Source: Actinomycetes bacterium (lineage in GTDB: Bacteria > Actinomycetota > Acidimicrobiia > Acidimicrobiales > RAAP-2). From it: a stretch of DNA of 64,000 bases. Location: NCBI GenBank assembly GCA_021793515.1, contig JAJYSP010000014.1:1-64000 (forward strand), given 5' to 3'. Positions within the stretch are counted from its first letter, which is position 1. Each line of letters starts with the position of its first letter. The position numbers and the translations under genes were made by a program. Below, piece after piece: positions 17,790 through 26,144 of this stretch. The notes beneath the pieces were generated by a model. It ran no database searches and had not been told where the DNA came from. It saw nothing but the letters and a program-made list of their open reading frames with translations.

Positions 17790-19129
17790 GACCCGGTGTA
17801 GTAGCGGTCCGCCGTCGCGAGTGCTCGGTCGAGGCGGGCGAGGCCGTCGCGCAGATCCGCCTCGTCGATGATGCACGGCGGCACGACGTGGAGCCGATTG
17901 AAGTTCGCGAAGATCAGCAGCCCTTCGTTGCGACAGGCCGCGATGACCTCGTTCATCGCGGGCGAACTCGATCCGTAGGGCGCCAGCGGCTCGCGCGTCG
18001 CGCGGTCGCTCACCAGCTCGACTGCGTGCATGACGCCGATGCCGCGCACCTCGCCGACGCTCGGGTGACGTTGGGCAATGGCGGCCAGCTCGGGAGCGAT
18101 GATCTCGCTTCCAACGCGCGCCGCGTGCTCGATGACGCCGTCGCGCTCCATCACCTCCATCGTCGCCACGGCTGCGGCGCAGGCGAGCGGATGGCCCGAG
18201 TACGTGAGCCCACCCGGGTAGACGCGGTCGTCGAAGGAGTGACTGATGGCCTCATTGATGACGACACCGCCGAGGGGGACGTACCCCGAGTTCACGCCCT
18301 TGGCGAAGGTGACCAGGTCCGGTCGCACGTCGTAGTTCTGGTAGGCGAACCAGGCGCCGGCTCGGCCGAATCCGGCCATGACCTCGTCGGCGATGAACAC
18401 GATGCCGTAGCGGTCACAGATCTCGCGCACGCCGGCGAGGTAACCGGGCGGTGGCAACAGGACACCGGCCGTGCCGGGGACCGTCTCGAGGATCACCGCC
18501 GCGATGGTGGACGGGCCCTCGAAGCGGATCGTCTCGTCGAGGCTCGCGAGCGCGCGCTCAGCCTCTTGCTCAGGGGTCGTCGAGTGGTACGACGACCGGT
18601 AGAGGTACGGACCGAAGAAGTGCACGACGCCCGACGACCCCTGCTCGTTCGGCCAGCGGCGTGGATCGCCGGTCAGCGTGATCGACGTCGAGGTCGCACC
18701 GTGGTAACTGCGATACGCCGCGACGACCTTGTAGCGTCCCGTGTGCAGGCGCGCCATTCGAACGGCGTGTTCGACCGACTCGGTACCGCCGTTGGTGAAG
18801 AAGACCTTGGCCGCGCCGTCAAAGGAGTGGTCGAGGATCATCTCGGCGGCTCGGTACCGAGACTCGTACCCGTGCTGGGGGGCGATCGTGCACAGCGTCG
18901 CGGCCTGGGCCTGGATGGCGGCGACCACGTCGGGGTGCTGGTGACCCAGGTTGGTGTTGACGAGTTGGGATGAGAAGTCGAGGTACGTGGTGCCGTCCTC
19001 GAGGGTCACGGTGACCCCCGACGCGCTGCGAACCATCAGCGGATTGATGGAGGCTTGCGCCGACCACGAATGGAAGACTGACGCTCGTTCGCGCTCGACG
19101 CTGCTCAGTGTGGATCGGTCCTCGGCCAT
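17786..19129 (-). CDS. Class III (omega) aminotransferase
   Basis: A 447-residue pyridoxal-phosphate enzyme that transfers an amino group from an omega-amine or amino acid to a keto acid. Family marks are FTNGGTESVEHAVRMAR (phosphate cup), AAYRSYHGATS, FIADEVMAGFGR (the Asp that contacts the PLP nitrogen) and the Schiff-base lysine in TFAKGVNSGYVPLGG. The start region with FHSWSAQASINPLMV resembles taurine- and beta-alanine-type transaminases, but substrate choice cannot be settled by motif reading. First gene of the unit with the thioesterase and COG4705 protein. The 228-base gap upstream holds no gene. Confidence 0.9.
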   Translation of the reverse strand: MAEDRSTLSSVERERASVFHSWSAQASINPLMVRSASGVTVTLEDGTTYLDFSSQLVNTNLGHQHPDVVAAIQAQAATLCTIAPQHGYESRYRAAEMILDHSFDGAAKVFFTNGGTESVEHAVRMARLHTGRYKVVAAYRSYHGATSTSITLTGDPRRWPNEQGSSGVVHFFGPYLYRSSYHSTTPEQEAERALASLDETIRFEGPSTIAAVILETVPGTAGVLLPPPGYLAGVREICDRYGIVFIADEVMAGFGRAGAWFAYQNYDVRPDLVTFAKGVNSGYVPLGGVVINEAISHSFDDRVYPGGLTYSGHPLACAAAVATMEVMERDGVIEHAARVGSEIIAPELAAIAQRHPSVGEVRGIGVMHAVELVSDRATREPLAPYGSSSPAMNEVIAACRNEGLLIFANFNRLHVVPPCIIDEADLRDGLARLDRALATADRYYTGS

Positions 19130-19357
19130 GATTATCGTCCTCGTCGCTCTTGTTACGACGCTAACGCACAGACCGCTCGTCGCGCGAGGTGACGCCCGTC
19201 TTCGGGCGTGTCACGATGCCGTGGCGTGGGCAAAGGTGACAACATGCACGGTGGCTCGGGCGCGAACTCTTATCGATGATTTAGCGCTCGTTGTGTGCGC
19301 ACTCACCTGGGTCCGGCACGCTGGGTGTGATCGAGTCTGCCGACGTAGAGGAGCCCC

Positions 19358-19870
<513 letters not shown>

Positions 19871-19936
19871 AAAGGGGCGGTACCGTGACGTTCACGGACA
19901 GTGCCCAATCCACGGCGCCCGTGCCCGTGCGACCGT

Positions 19937-20245
19937 TCAGACGATGAGCTGAAGGACAGCGCAGGTGACGATGGCGACGATGAAGACGGTGACGAGCGAG
20001 GCCTTGAACCGCATGGCGATAGCCCCGGCGCCGACGCCAGCGAGCACCGGCCAGTCCACGCCGTAATGACCGTTGGCATCAAAGAGGCCCGTCACGATGA
20101 GGGCGGTGAGCATCGCCGGTGGGAGTAGGTACGCCGTTCGTTGGACCCGCGGATGATTGAGGACGGATTGGGGCAGAGAGACCCCGGCGAGCTTGAGACC
20201 GTAACTCCCAAGTGAGGTCAGCACCACCATGATCCAGAGTGACAT
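19937..20245 (-). CDS. azlD: Branched-chain amino acid transport protein AzlD
   Basis: A 102-residue protein with three to four hydrophobic segments, the small partner of AzlC in branched-chain amino acid or azaleucine export. AzlD features include the N-terminal span VVLTSLGSYGLKLAGV and the central LLPPAMLTALIVTGLF. Its ATG overlaps the azlC stop by one base (TGATG). The 66-base gap to 19870 contains a short CCGTGA/TCACGG hairpin. Confidence 0.85.
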   Translation of the reverse strand: MSLWIMVVLTSLGSYGLKLAGVSLPQSVLNHPRVQRTAYLLPPAMLTALIVTGLFDANGHYGVDWPVLAGVGAGAIAMRFKASLVTVFIVAIVTCAVLQLIV

Positions 20246-20985
20246 CACGATTCCTTTCGAGTTGCGTGCGACTTGGCCGGCGTCGCACCGACGACCACCG
20301 CCACGACTGCCGCGGCGAGGATCGGCACCCCCGGAGGGGTGAGTGGAATGAGCACGAGGGTCACCAGCGCCGCCACGATAGCCACGGTGGCGGCCCCGTC
20401 ACGCGAGAGCTGGGGCCAGAGGAGGGCGAGGAAGATCGCCGGAGCGGCGGCGGACAGACCGAAGGCGGCGGTGTTGATGCCACTGCCGATGAGCGCTCCG
20501 GCCAACGTCCCTATGGTCCAGAGCGAGTACAGGCTTACGCCCGTCGCCCAAAAGGCGTAGCGACCGGCCCGCGAGTCGCGTTGGGCGACGGCCATCGCGG
20601 TCGTCTCGTCGATGACGAAGTGGGCGGTCCAGAGTCGCTGCAACCCCCGAGGTTGCACGACCTGGGTCACGGGTACGCCGTAGAACATGTTTCGCGTACC
20701 CAGTAAGAGGGCCGCGGACAACCCCGCGAGGGGTGATCCACCGGCGGCGACGACACCCACGAAGGCGAACTGTGACGCGCCGGTATAGGCGACGACGCTC
20801 ATGAGGAGGGCCTGGAGGACGGTGAGGCCGGACGCGATGGCGATTGCCCCAAACGTGACGCCGAATGCGCCCGCGTAGACGCCGATTCCCACTGCGGCGC
20901 GCGTAATCGCGGCCCGCTCGGGGAAGTCAGTGTCCGTCACTCGTGCGTCGCGATCACGAGGTGGAAAGCGCGTAGTCTCACTCAT
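20245..20985 (-). CDS. azlC: Branched-chain amino acid permease AzlC
   Basis: A 246-residue membrane protein, the large subunit of the AzlCD exporter. The family signature is present as VGVYAGAFGVTFGAIA-like and AYTGASQFAFVGVVAAGG (spans 1-3), then LGTRNMFYG and the HFVIDETTA loop. Start at ATG 20985 rather than the GTG two codons before. It is transcribed away from an Lrp/AsnC regulator, the common arrangement for Lrp-controlled amino-acid exporters. Confidence 0.9.
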   Translation of the reverse strand: MSETTRFPPRDRDARVTDTDFPERAAITRAAVGIGVYAGAFGVTFGAIAIASGLTVLQALLMSVVAYTGASQFAFVGVVAAGGSPLAGLSAALLLGTRNMFYGVPVTQVVQPRGLQRLWTAHFVIDETTAMAVAQRDSRAGRYAFWATGVSLYSLWTIGTLAGALIGSGINTAAFGLSAAAPAIFLALLWPQLSRDGAATVAIVAALVTLVLIPLTPPGVPILAAAVVAVVVGATPAKSHATRKES

Positions 20986-21067
20986 GTGCACAATATTAAG
21001 TTGCTATTGGCGCAGTGAAATAGCGAATATAACGGCTTGAAGCGTATGGAGTGCAATAATCGAGCGT
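20986..21067. promoter_or_regulatory. Divergent azlC / Lrp control region
   Basis: This 82-base intergenic stretch is markedly AT-richer than its surroundings and lies between divergently read azlC and an Lrp-type gene. Short repeated elements (TTGCTATTGG, AATAGCGAATAT, GTGCAATAAT) could be operator half-sites for the regulator. The role is inferred from position and composition. Confidence 0.5.
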
Positions 21068-21517
21068 ATGGACGAGATTGACAGAAGGATAATTGCGGAA
21101 TTACAGCGTGATGGACGGCTGTCGAACGTCGAACTCGCCGAGCGCATCGGTCTGACTCCGGCGCCGTGTCTTCGCCGGGTGAAGCGCCTGGAGAGCGACG
21201 GGGTCATTCTCGGATACAGCGCGCGGATCAGCCCCATGGCCATCGGGCTTGGATTCGAGGTGCTGGTATTCGTGGACCTCACGCACAAGGACCGCGCCAC
21301 GTTCGAGGCCTTCGAGGCGGGGGTCGCTAGCTTCGATGAGGTCATTGATGTGCGTCGGATGTTCGGGCTGCCCGACTACATTCTGCGCGTCGCGACCGAC
21401 AGCATCGAAAGCTACGAAGCGCTCATCTCCTCACGCCTCGGCGACGTGCCCGGTGTGGATAAGCTCGACTCGCACATGACGATGAAACTCGTCAAGTCGT
21501 CCGCGCACGGTCGCTGA
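21068..21517 (+). CDS. Lrp/AsnC-family transcriptional regulator
   Basis: A 149-residue regulator with an N-terminal winged helix-turn-helix (MDEIDRRIIAELQRDGRLSN, then LAERIGLTPAPCLRRVKRLE) and a C-terminal RAM ligand-binding domain (about 65-140, with VLVFVDL, FGLPDYILRV and DKLDSHMTMKLVK). Lrp-type proteins sense amino acids and control their metabolism and export. Because it is divergent from azlCD, it most likely regulates that exporter. Confidence 0.93.
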   Translation: MDEIDRRIIAELQRDGRLSNVELAERIGLTPAPCLRRVKRLESDGVILGYSARISPMAIGLGFEVLVFVDLTHKDRATFEAFEAGVASFDEVIDVRRMFGLPDYILRVATDSIESYEALISSRLGDVPGVDKLDSHMTMKLVKSSAHGR

Positions 21518-22469
21518 ACGCGATCGGCTCGGGTCGTGCACCGCACCGGCCAGCGCGACGCACGGACGGATCGTTGGCTTATGTCGTACGGGCCGATGTG
21601 GGCATGAGTGTGATGCGTAAGGGGTGTCGCACGACTCGGCGCCTCGCGAGGCCGGTGGTTGACGTCGTGATGGCGTTCATCGTTGACAATTTCGATGGTG
21701 TTAACGCGTCACGCCAAGAGTGTCGCCTGGGCGACCCAGCGCAGGGATAACGAACTGGTTTCGCACGAATCGAACTCACGGCCTCGTCGTTATCAGTCGG
21801 CCTCTAAATCGGCAGAGCCTGATCAAAGCATGGCGACGGGTCAGCGGGGTGTGTCGAATCCCGTGGTTCTCGAAGTTCGGGTGACCCCCTTCGACAACCA
21901 ACGATGCCTTTGGGCGGGGGGAATTTAGTTTCGAAGGTATGTTCGCCAATTCGTGGCGGTCGACTTCATCGAAAGTCTCTCTCACATTGCGTGTGGACAC
22001 CATCTACAAGACTCCGGGCCACGAAGGTGTCTGGTCGTTGTTCGCGGCGCTAGGGCTTCATCGGATAACCGTACGGAGCAGGCTGACGTTTCTAGAAAGT
22101 TCGTCGATGAACTTCTGACCATCGCGCGTGAGGCCGGTCGTCTTGAGCGTGCCTAACGGCTCGCGCGCGTTTTGATTCGGTCAACACATCGGATCGTGCA
22201 CCATTCGTTTAAGTTCATTCGAGCGCGTGGCGGGAACGCAGAATTCTGAGGAGCCAGCTCTTCGGAATCCACTCGCGACTCGTCGACCTACCATCCAGCA
22301 TCTTCACTGTTCGCCGAAGGGGGAGTACCAATGCGACGTAAGTACTCAACATCGGAACCACACGATGATGAATCGACCACTCCTTTCGAAAGCGACGAAA
22401 AGGGAACTCTATAGTTTCGTACGAATGCGTGATAGGTAAGCGAATGTTTATATTGGTCATGGCGAACGT
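21518..22469. other. Low-coding region at the left edge of the presumed island
   Basis: About 950 bases with no confident gene; GC content falls noticeably after 22.2 kb. It contains the degenerate tRNA-Ile (21753-21822). A short plus-strand open frame ending at 22156 (SRKFVDELLTIAREAGRLERA at its end) looks like a protein tail but has no start or family. I regard the stretch as decayed mobile DNA. Confidence 0.5.
21753..21822 (-). pseudogene. Degenerate tRNA-Ile copy (pseudo-tRNA)
   Basis: The minus strand reproduces much of the tRNA-Ile at 37772-37848. It shares CTGATAA (anticodon loop), GACGAGG, the T-arm core GAGTTCGATTCG and a D-arm-like GCTC...GAGG. The longest near-identity covers roughly 30 bases with three mismatches. 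The acceptor stem does not pair, the anticodon stem is broken and no CCA is found, so it cannot be a working tRNA. Same orientation as the intact gene 16 kb away. Confidence 0.65.
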
Positions 22470-23945
22470 GTGCCCCCATTGGTGAATTCCGGCTCTGCCC
22501 TGGGCGTCCCTAAAAGAACCTGGCGTTCGGTGAGCCAGAAGAAGAACCTGGGAGTCCTTCTCCTCGTTGCCCTCTATGTGGGATGGTTCATTCACCTGAG
22601 CCTGAAGATGTACTACGGCTACGGAGAACCCCCCTTCGACCTCGCGATCTTCGATCAGGGCACGTGGCTTATTTCCCATTTCCACGAGCCCTTCGTGACA
22701 ATTATGGGACGAAATCTTTTCGGCGACCATACGTCGTTCGTGCTGTTGCTGGTTGCGCCGTTCTACCGATTTCTCCCCGAGCCGCAGGGACTCCTCGTCC
22801 TGCAGACGTTGTTGCTCGCTAGTCCCGCCGTCCCGATTTACCTACTGGCTCGCAAATACATCAAGAGCGCCCTCATCGCGACGTCACTCGTCGCCACGTA
22901 TCTGTTGAACCCCGTCTTAGAGCAAGGCAACCTCAACCAGTTTCACCCCGAGGCATTCCAAGTGCTCTTCATTAGTCTGGCAATTTACGCTGCCATCGAG
23001 CGTCGGTCTGTACTACTCGTCGTTATGGTGATTCTTTCGCTGATGGTGAAAGAGGACGCGGCATTAATGGTTGTTCCTTTAGGCATCTGGGTTGCTGCTC
23101 GGCGTAATCGCTGGTTGGGGATAACGATCGTCGTCGGGTCGGTGCTTTGGGCCATGGTGGCTAACTGGCTGATCATTCCGTGGTTGCTCGGCTCGTCGAG
23201 TATCTATTCCTCGCGAATCCCGTTCGGTGGCGTTTCAGGTCTGCTCGGCACTCTCCTACGTAGGCCCGAGCAACTCTGGTCCTATCTAGTCTCGCAGGGG
23301 CGCCCCTTTTATCTCTGGCAACTCGGGAGCTCCGTCGGCTTTGTCTTTCTGCTTGCTCCGGAGATCGCCCTAATCGGAGTCCTTGTGGTCGCCGAGACCA
23401 TCATCAGCAATGACTCCTACATGCATCAGATTCCCTATCAGTACTCGATGCCGTTGGCGCCCGTGTTGGTGCTGGGGACGGTCTACGCCATCGCCAAACA
23501 GCCCCACATCTGGCGCAGGAGTGTCTTGACGGCGGTGGCCCTGATTGCGGCGGTATGGTCATGCTCCCTGTGGGGTTTCGCCCCATTTTCAGTTAATGAG
23601 GTCAACACGGGCTGGGTGCCACCGCGTTCCATCGATGCTCTTAATTATCTCGAGAAGGAGTTACCACCAAACGCCGTCGTCTCGGCGTGGTATCCCTTGG
23701 TGTCGCATATCGACCACCGTAAACAGATCTATGTTTGGCCGACTCCGTTTTACGCCTCAAATTGGGGTCTCTTAAATGACACCGGGGTCAGGCTCTCCGT
23801 CGCGAGCCAGGTGCAGTATCTGCTCCTGCCGATTCCGCTCAGTCCCGCTGACAACCCAGCAGTGTTGAGCCAGATTGTCAGCGGCTACCGCATTGTACAA
23901 AGTCGAGCGGGATTCGGCCTCTACGAGAGGAAAGCCTCCCCGTAG
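22470..23945 (+). CDS. DUF2079 family multi-pass membrane protein
   Basis: A 491-residue integral membrane protein with roughly ten spans. It starts with a basic cytoplasmic segment and carries the DUF2079 signature PPFDLAIFDQGTWLIS, then FVTIMGRNLFGDHTSFVLLL and a C-terminal soluble stretch (VNTGWVPPRSIDALNYLEK, PNAVVSAWYPLVSHI). DUF2079 proteins look like polyprenyl-phosphate-dependent glycosyltransferases of the GT-C type, but activity is unproven. Base composition is lower in GC than the flanking core genes, fitting acquisition by transfer. The GTG start is uncertain; a later GTG near 22530 is possible. Confidence 0.8.
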   Translation: MPPLVNSGSALGVPKRTWRSVSQKKNLGVLLLVALYVGWFIHLSLKMYYGYGEPPFDLAIFDQGTWLISHFHEPFVTIMGRNLFGDHTSFVLLLVAPFYRFLPEPQGLLVLQTLLLASPAVPIYLLARKYIKSALIATSLVATYLLNPVLEQGNLNQFHPEAFQVLFISLAIYAAIERRSVLLVVMVILSLMVKEDAALMVVPLGIWVAARRNRWLGITIVVGSVLWAMVANWLIIPWLLGSSSIYSSRIPFGGVSGLLGTLLRRPEQLWSYLVSQGRPFYLWQLGSSVGFVFLLAPEIALIGVLVVAETIISNDSYMHQIPYQYSMPLAPVLVLGTVYAIAKQPHIWRRSVLTAVALIAAVWSCSLWGFAPFSVNEVNTGWVPPRSIDALNYLEKELPPNAVVSAWYPLVSHIDHRKQIYVWPTPFYASNWGLLNDTGVRLSVASQVQYLLLPIPLSPADNPAVLSQIVSGYRIVQSRAGFGLYERKASP

Positions 23946-24089
23946 TTATGGTCGTGGTCGGACTCAGCACTTGGATATCTGGGGACGGCCTCTGTTCATG
24001 GTCCCGTGCGATCAGGGGAAGGCTGGCTGTGGACACGAGGGAACTTCGCCCTTCGCTCGAGACGGAGCAAGGAAAGGAGTGGTGCCGGC

Positions 24090-24269
24090 CTGCTCGATGT
24101 TCGTAGTCACGTCCTTCGCCACGCGGCAGCGTTGGCCACGCTCGCCGCACAACCGGACGTGCTGACGGTGTCTCGCGTGTTGGGACTCCAGTCCGTCAAC
24201 GCCGACCCTCAGTCGCTACGGGAACATCATGGTCAGGACGTCGTTCGCGTTATTGCGGCGGTCGAAGGA
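24090..24269 (+). pseudogene. Tyrosine recombinase (integrase) C-terminal remnant
   Basis: A 60-codon stretch inside a longer meaningless open frame reads as the end of a phage-type integrase. It has LDVRSHVLRHAAALATLA (the H-x-L-R-H box), VLTVSRVLGLQSV (the L-G-H region with His lost) and LREHHGQDVV, where the catalytic Tyr would be expected. The N-terminal two-thirds and the tyrosine are missing. It lies directly beside the tRNA-end-like sequence at 24312-24360, the normal place for an island integrase. Assignment rests on the pattern alone. Confidence 0.45.
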
Positions 24270-24311
24270 ATGGGCTGTTGGGGGAGAAGCACGAAGGGAC
24301 GAGGGAAACCA

Positions 24312-24360
24312 TTGTCCAAACGGTCGAGGGATCTTTGTCCAAACGGTTCAGTTGGTGGGG
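24312..24360 (+). repeat. Attachment-site-like sequence (similar to the 3' flank of tRNA-Ile)
   Basis: Two direct copies of TTGTCCAAACGGT begin at 24312 and 24335 and are followed by TTGGTGGGG at 24352. Next to the intact tRNA-Ile the same order occurs: TTGTCCGAACG at 37733, TTGTCCGAAT at 37756 (again 23 bases apart) and TTGGTGGGG, the tRNA 3' end, at 37771. The shared spacing and motif order suggest a copied att site. Confidence 0.45.
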
Positions 24361-24841
24361 AAGTTGTAGGGCGACGCATTCGATGACCAGCAACTCCCGC
24401 TGAAGCGCCACTCACCGTGATGATGCATTGAGGCACCGTTGGTGGTTGCGTTGTCGCTTCGGGCGGTGAGAGCGTGGGGTGTCCAAGAAAAGGAACCCTG
24501 CTAACTAGCGAACCTTTCGACCAGGCGCGACACATCAGAACTTGGTGAGGTGGCCCGCCACGCGCAGTGTGGCACCCTCTCCATCGGCCTATCTCGCGGT
24601 TCCTCCGGGGGCAGCCCAGCGTCGCGTCGATGATTGTCGCAGCGTTCGTCAATCGGGGCTAGCCTTTCGAGTCCGGGATGCCCGACACGCTGGTGCTGGG
24701 AAGTCGGCGGTAGCGCACCCGACACCGACCGGGCAGATCGACCGCGAGCGTGCTCACCGGCGCTGATCCTCTCACGCTGGCCCGCAGGGCCGATTCGACA
24801 ACTCAGTGTCGGATAGCCCCCAGCCAATCCCCCAACAGTGG
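24361..24841. other. Intergenic stretch, probably decayed coding DNA
   Basis: No supported gene. Several short open frames overlap on both strands with no ribosome-binding site and no recognisable family. It lies downstream of the small gene at 24842-25000. Confidence 0.4.
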
Positions 24842-25000
24842 TCAGTCTCCGCCGGCCGACTTGGTCAAATTGCGGAATACGTCGGGGTCGGGGCTCTGCT
24901 CAGTATTGCGCACGCGTCGCATCTCTTCGAACGCGCGGCTCCACATCGACGGCTCACGAGCGGTCTGCTGCTCCTCAATTGTGGCGTGGTGTGCGTGCAT
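24842..25000 (-). CDS. Small hypothetical protein (52 aa)
   Basis: A 52-residue hydrophilic protein starting MHAHHATIEEQQ and ending NLTKSAGGD, with a central Trp-Ser-Arg-Ala-Phe-Glu-Glu helix. An excellent ribosome-binding site, AAGGAGA, lies 6 bases before the ATG. The start lies 12 bases after the stop of the upstream membrane-protein gene, so the two form an operon. I know no family for it. The strong initiation signal and operon position are the case for its being real. Confidence 0.6.
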   Translation of the reverse strand: MHAHHATIEEQQTAREPSMWSRAFEEMRRVRNTEQSPDPDVFRNLTKSAGGD

Positions 25001-25012
25001 GGACTCTCCTTC

Positions 25013-25483
25013 TCAGATCATACCGGTGACGAGGAGCAGCACTGACGCAGCCAGGGTGCTGGCTGCGCCCACCACCCACTGCGCCTTGTGACGAAGACGC
25101 GCATCGTTGCGTTCAGCTGCCGCTACGTCGGCACGCAGTAAAACGTCCTCGGTAAGTTGAGCATCGTCTGACGCGAGTATCTCCGCCAAGAGCTCTTGAG
25201 GCTGTCGCGGTTCACGTCCTGGTCGCCGGAGTATCAGGGCCACTACGGCGAGGACCACTGAGAGTCCGGCTCCAGCAACGCCCAGTCGGCCGAGGTTCTT
25301 TGTCGTTAGGTGTGGAACCACACCGGCCAGAGTCGTTACCACCCCACCGAGTCCGGCGAGCACCCCCGCGGAGGCGTTGAGCGAGTCGCCGCGCGTGATC
25401 TGGTCGAGCAGAAGCGTGTCAAAGACCTTGGTTGCGATGCGATGCGCCTCACGACCGTCGGCTCCGGTTCTCGCGTCGTCCAT
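25013..25483 (-). CDS. Hypothetical membrane protein with a coiled middle region
   Basis: A 156-residue protein starting at ATG 25483 (MDDARTGADGREAH). It has two adjacent membrane spans (about residues 35-55 and 65-85, ASAGVLAGLGGVVTTLAGVV and LGVAGAGLSVVLAVVALIL), a charged helical cytoplasmic stretch (PQELLAEILASDD through RNDARLRHK) and a third span at the C-terminus. The pattern resembles small two-plus-one membrane proteins found near effector or defence genes, but that is only an impression. It is followed by the 52-residue gene. Confidence 0.55.
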   Translation of the reverse strand: MDDARTGADGREAHRIATKVFDTLLLDQITRGDSLNASAGVLAGLGGVVTTLAGVVPHLTTKNLGRLGVAGAGLSVVLAVVALILRRPGREPRQPQELLAEILASDDAQLTEDVLLRADVAAAERNDARLRHKAQWVVGAASTLAASVLLLVTGMI

Positions 25484-25564
25484 GGCCCAACACCGTAGGA
25501 CGCGGGTGTTACGTGGTGGCGACACCATCGGTTATGAGGAGCCATGGATCAACTTCCGCGCGAG

Positions 25565-25837
25565 GGTCCCGCGCGAGTGAACGCGCTCCCGTCAGACCCG
25601 AACACGCTCGCAGTGATGCTCGCCGCCGGAGAGATCGCTCCGGACGGGACCGTGTCCTCCACTACACAGAGCCGCCCCGTCGGCGCGAGCTCCTCGGGTA
25701 GTGGGCGCAGCTCGTTTCAGCAGGTCCAAGTCATCGCTCGGCTCGACGCTCGACACGTAGCGGCCGGTCTGGCGGGGACGATTTTGATCGGCACCGTGTC
25801 CACACCGCTCGGGGCTGCGGGTACGTCGCTCAGCGTG
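25565..25837 (+). pseudogene. Broken partial copy of the ECF-associated gene at 27496-28623
   Basis: This segment matches 28175-28479 almost base for base at its start: CGCGCGAGTGAACGCGCT, then RVNALPSDPNTLA, MLAAGEIAPDGTVSST and the GASxSGSG stretch. It then loses about eleven codons and ends abruptly after LGAAGTSLSV. Cysteines of the parent (SCPVG, GCSP) are changed to Arg. The rest of the parent gene is not present around it, so it is a non-functional internal fragment of a duplicated copy. Confidence 0.75.
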
Positions 25838-25985
25838 ATCGACTACCCGCCGAAGAGGGCGTGGCACCGGCCCACCCGTGAAGGAGCGTGTAGGTGCCCA
25901 CCCACACAATGTCGACAACCAGGAGTGCGGCGGCCGTTATGAAGCTGTAGACAGCGCCGTGTCGTACCACCACCGCACCAGCCAA
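25830..25985 (-). CDS. Possible membrane-protein fragment (51 aa)
   Basis: An open frame from a TTG at 25985 encodes one strongly hydrophobic segment (VYSFITAAALLVVDIVWVGTY) followed by TLLHGWAGATPSS. It looks like the C-terminal span of a membrane protein, but no ribosome-binding site or upstream part is found. It adjoins the duplicated fragment, so it may be another decayed piece. Low confidence. Confidence 0.25.
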   Translation of the reverse strand: MAGAVVVRHGAVYSFITAAALLVVDIVWVGTYTLLHGWAGATPSSAGSRSR

Positions 25986-26144
25986 CTCCGTTGGATCCTC
26001 TCACCTAGCACAGCGGGCACCGTGCTTGTGCCCTCTAGCGCGGCAATGAGCCGCATTCGCGAACTGAGCCTCGTGACTCACACACTGCGACGGCCCTGAA
26101 AGCGAACTCGTGCGCTCGCAGCCGGCGCGGGTACGTTGGAAAGA

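Noticed and set aside
15894-18973. Long plus-strand open frames of 591 and 434 codons
   Set aside because: They lie opposite the pirin, COG4705, thioesterase and aminotransferase genes, have Arg/Gly/Asp-rich shadow composition, no ribosome-binding sites and no recognisable residues.
19883-19897. CCGTGA-CGT-TCACGG hairpin between the secreted-protein and azlD genes
   Set aside because: Only a 6-bp stem with a 3-base loop and no T-run; too weak to list as a terminator.
24501-24827. Minus-strand 108-codon open frame that faintly recalled an IS30-type transposase start
   Set aside because: No conserved helix-turn-helix or DDE residues could be matched and no ribosome-binding site is present.
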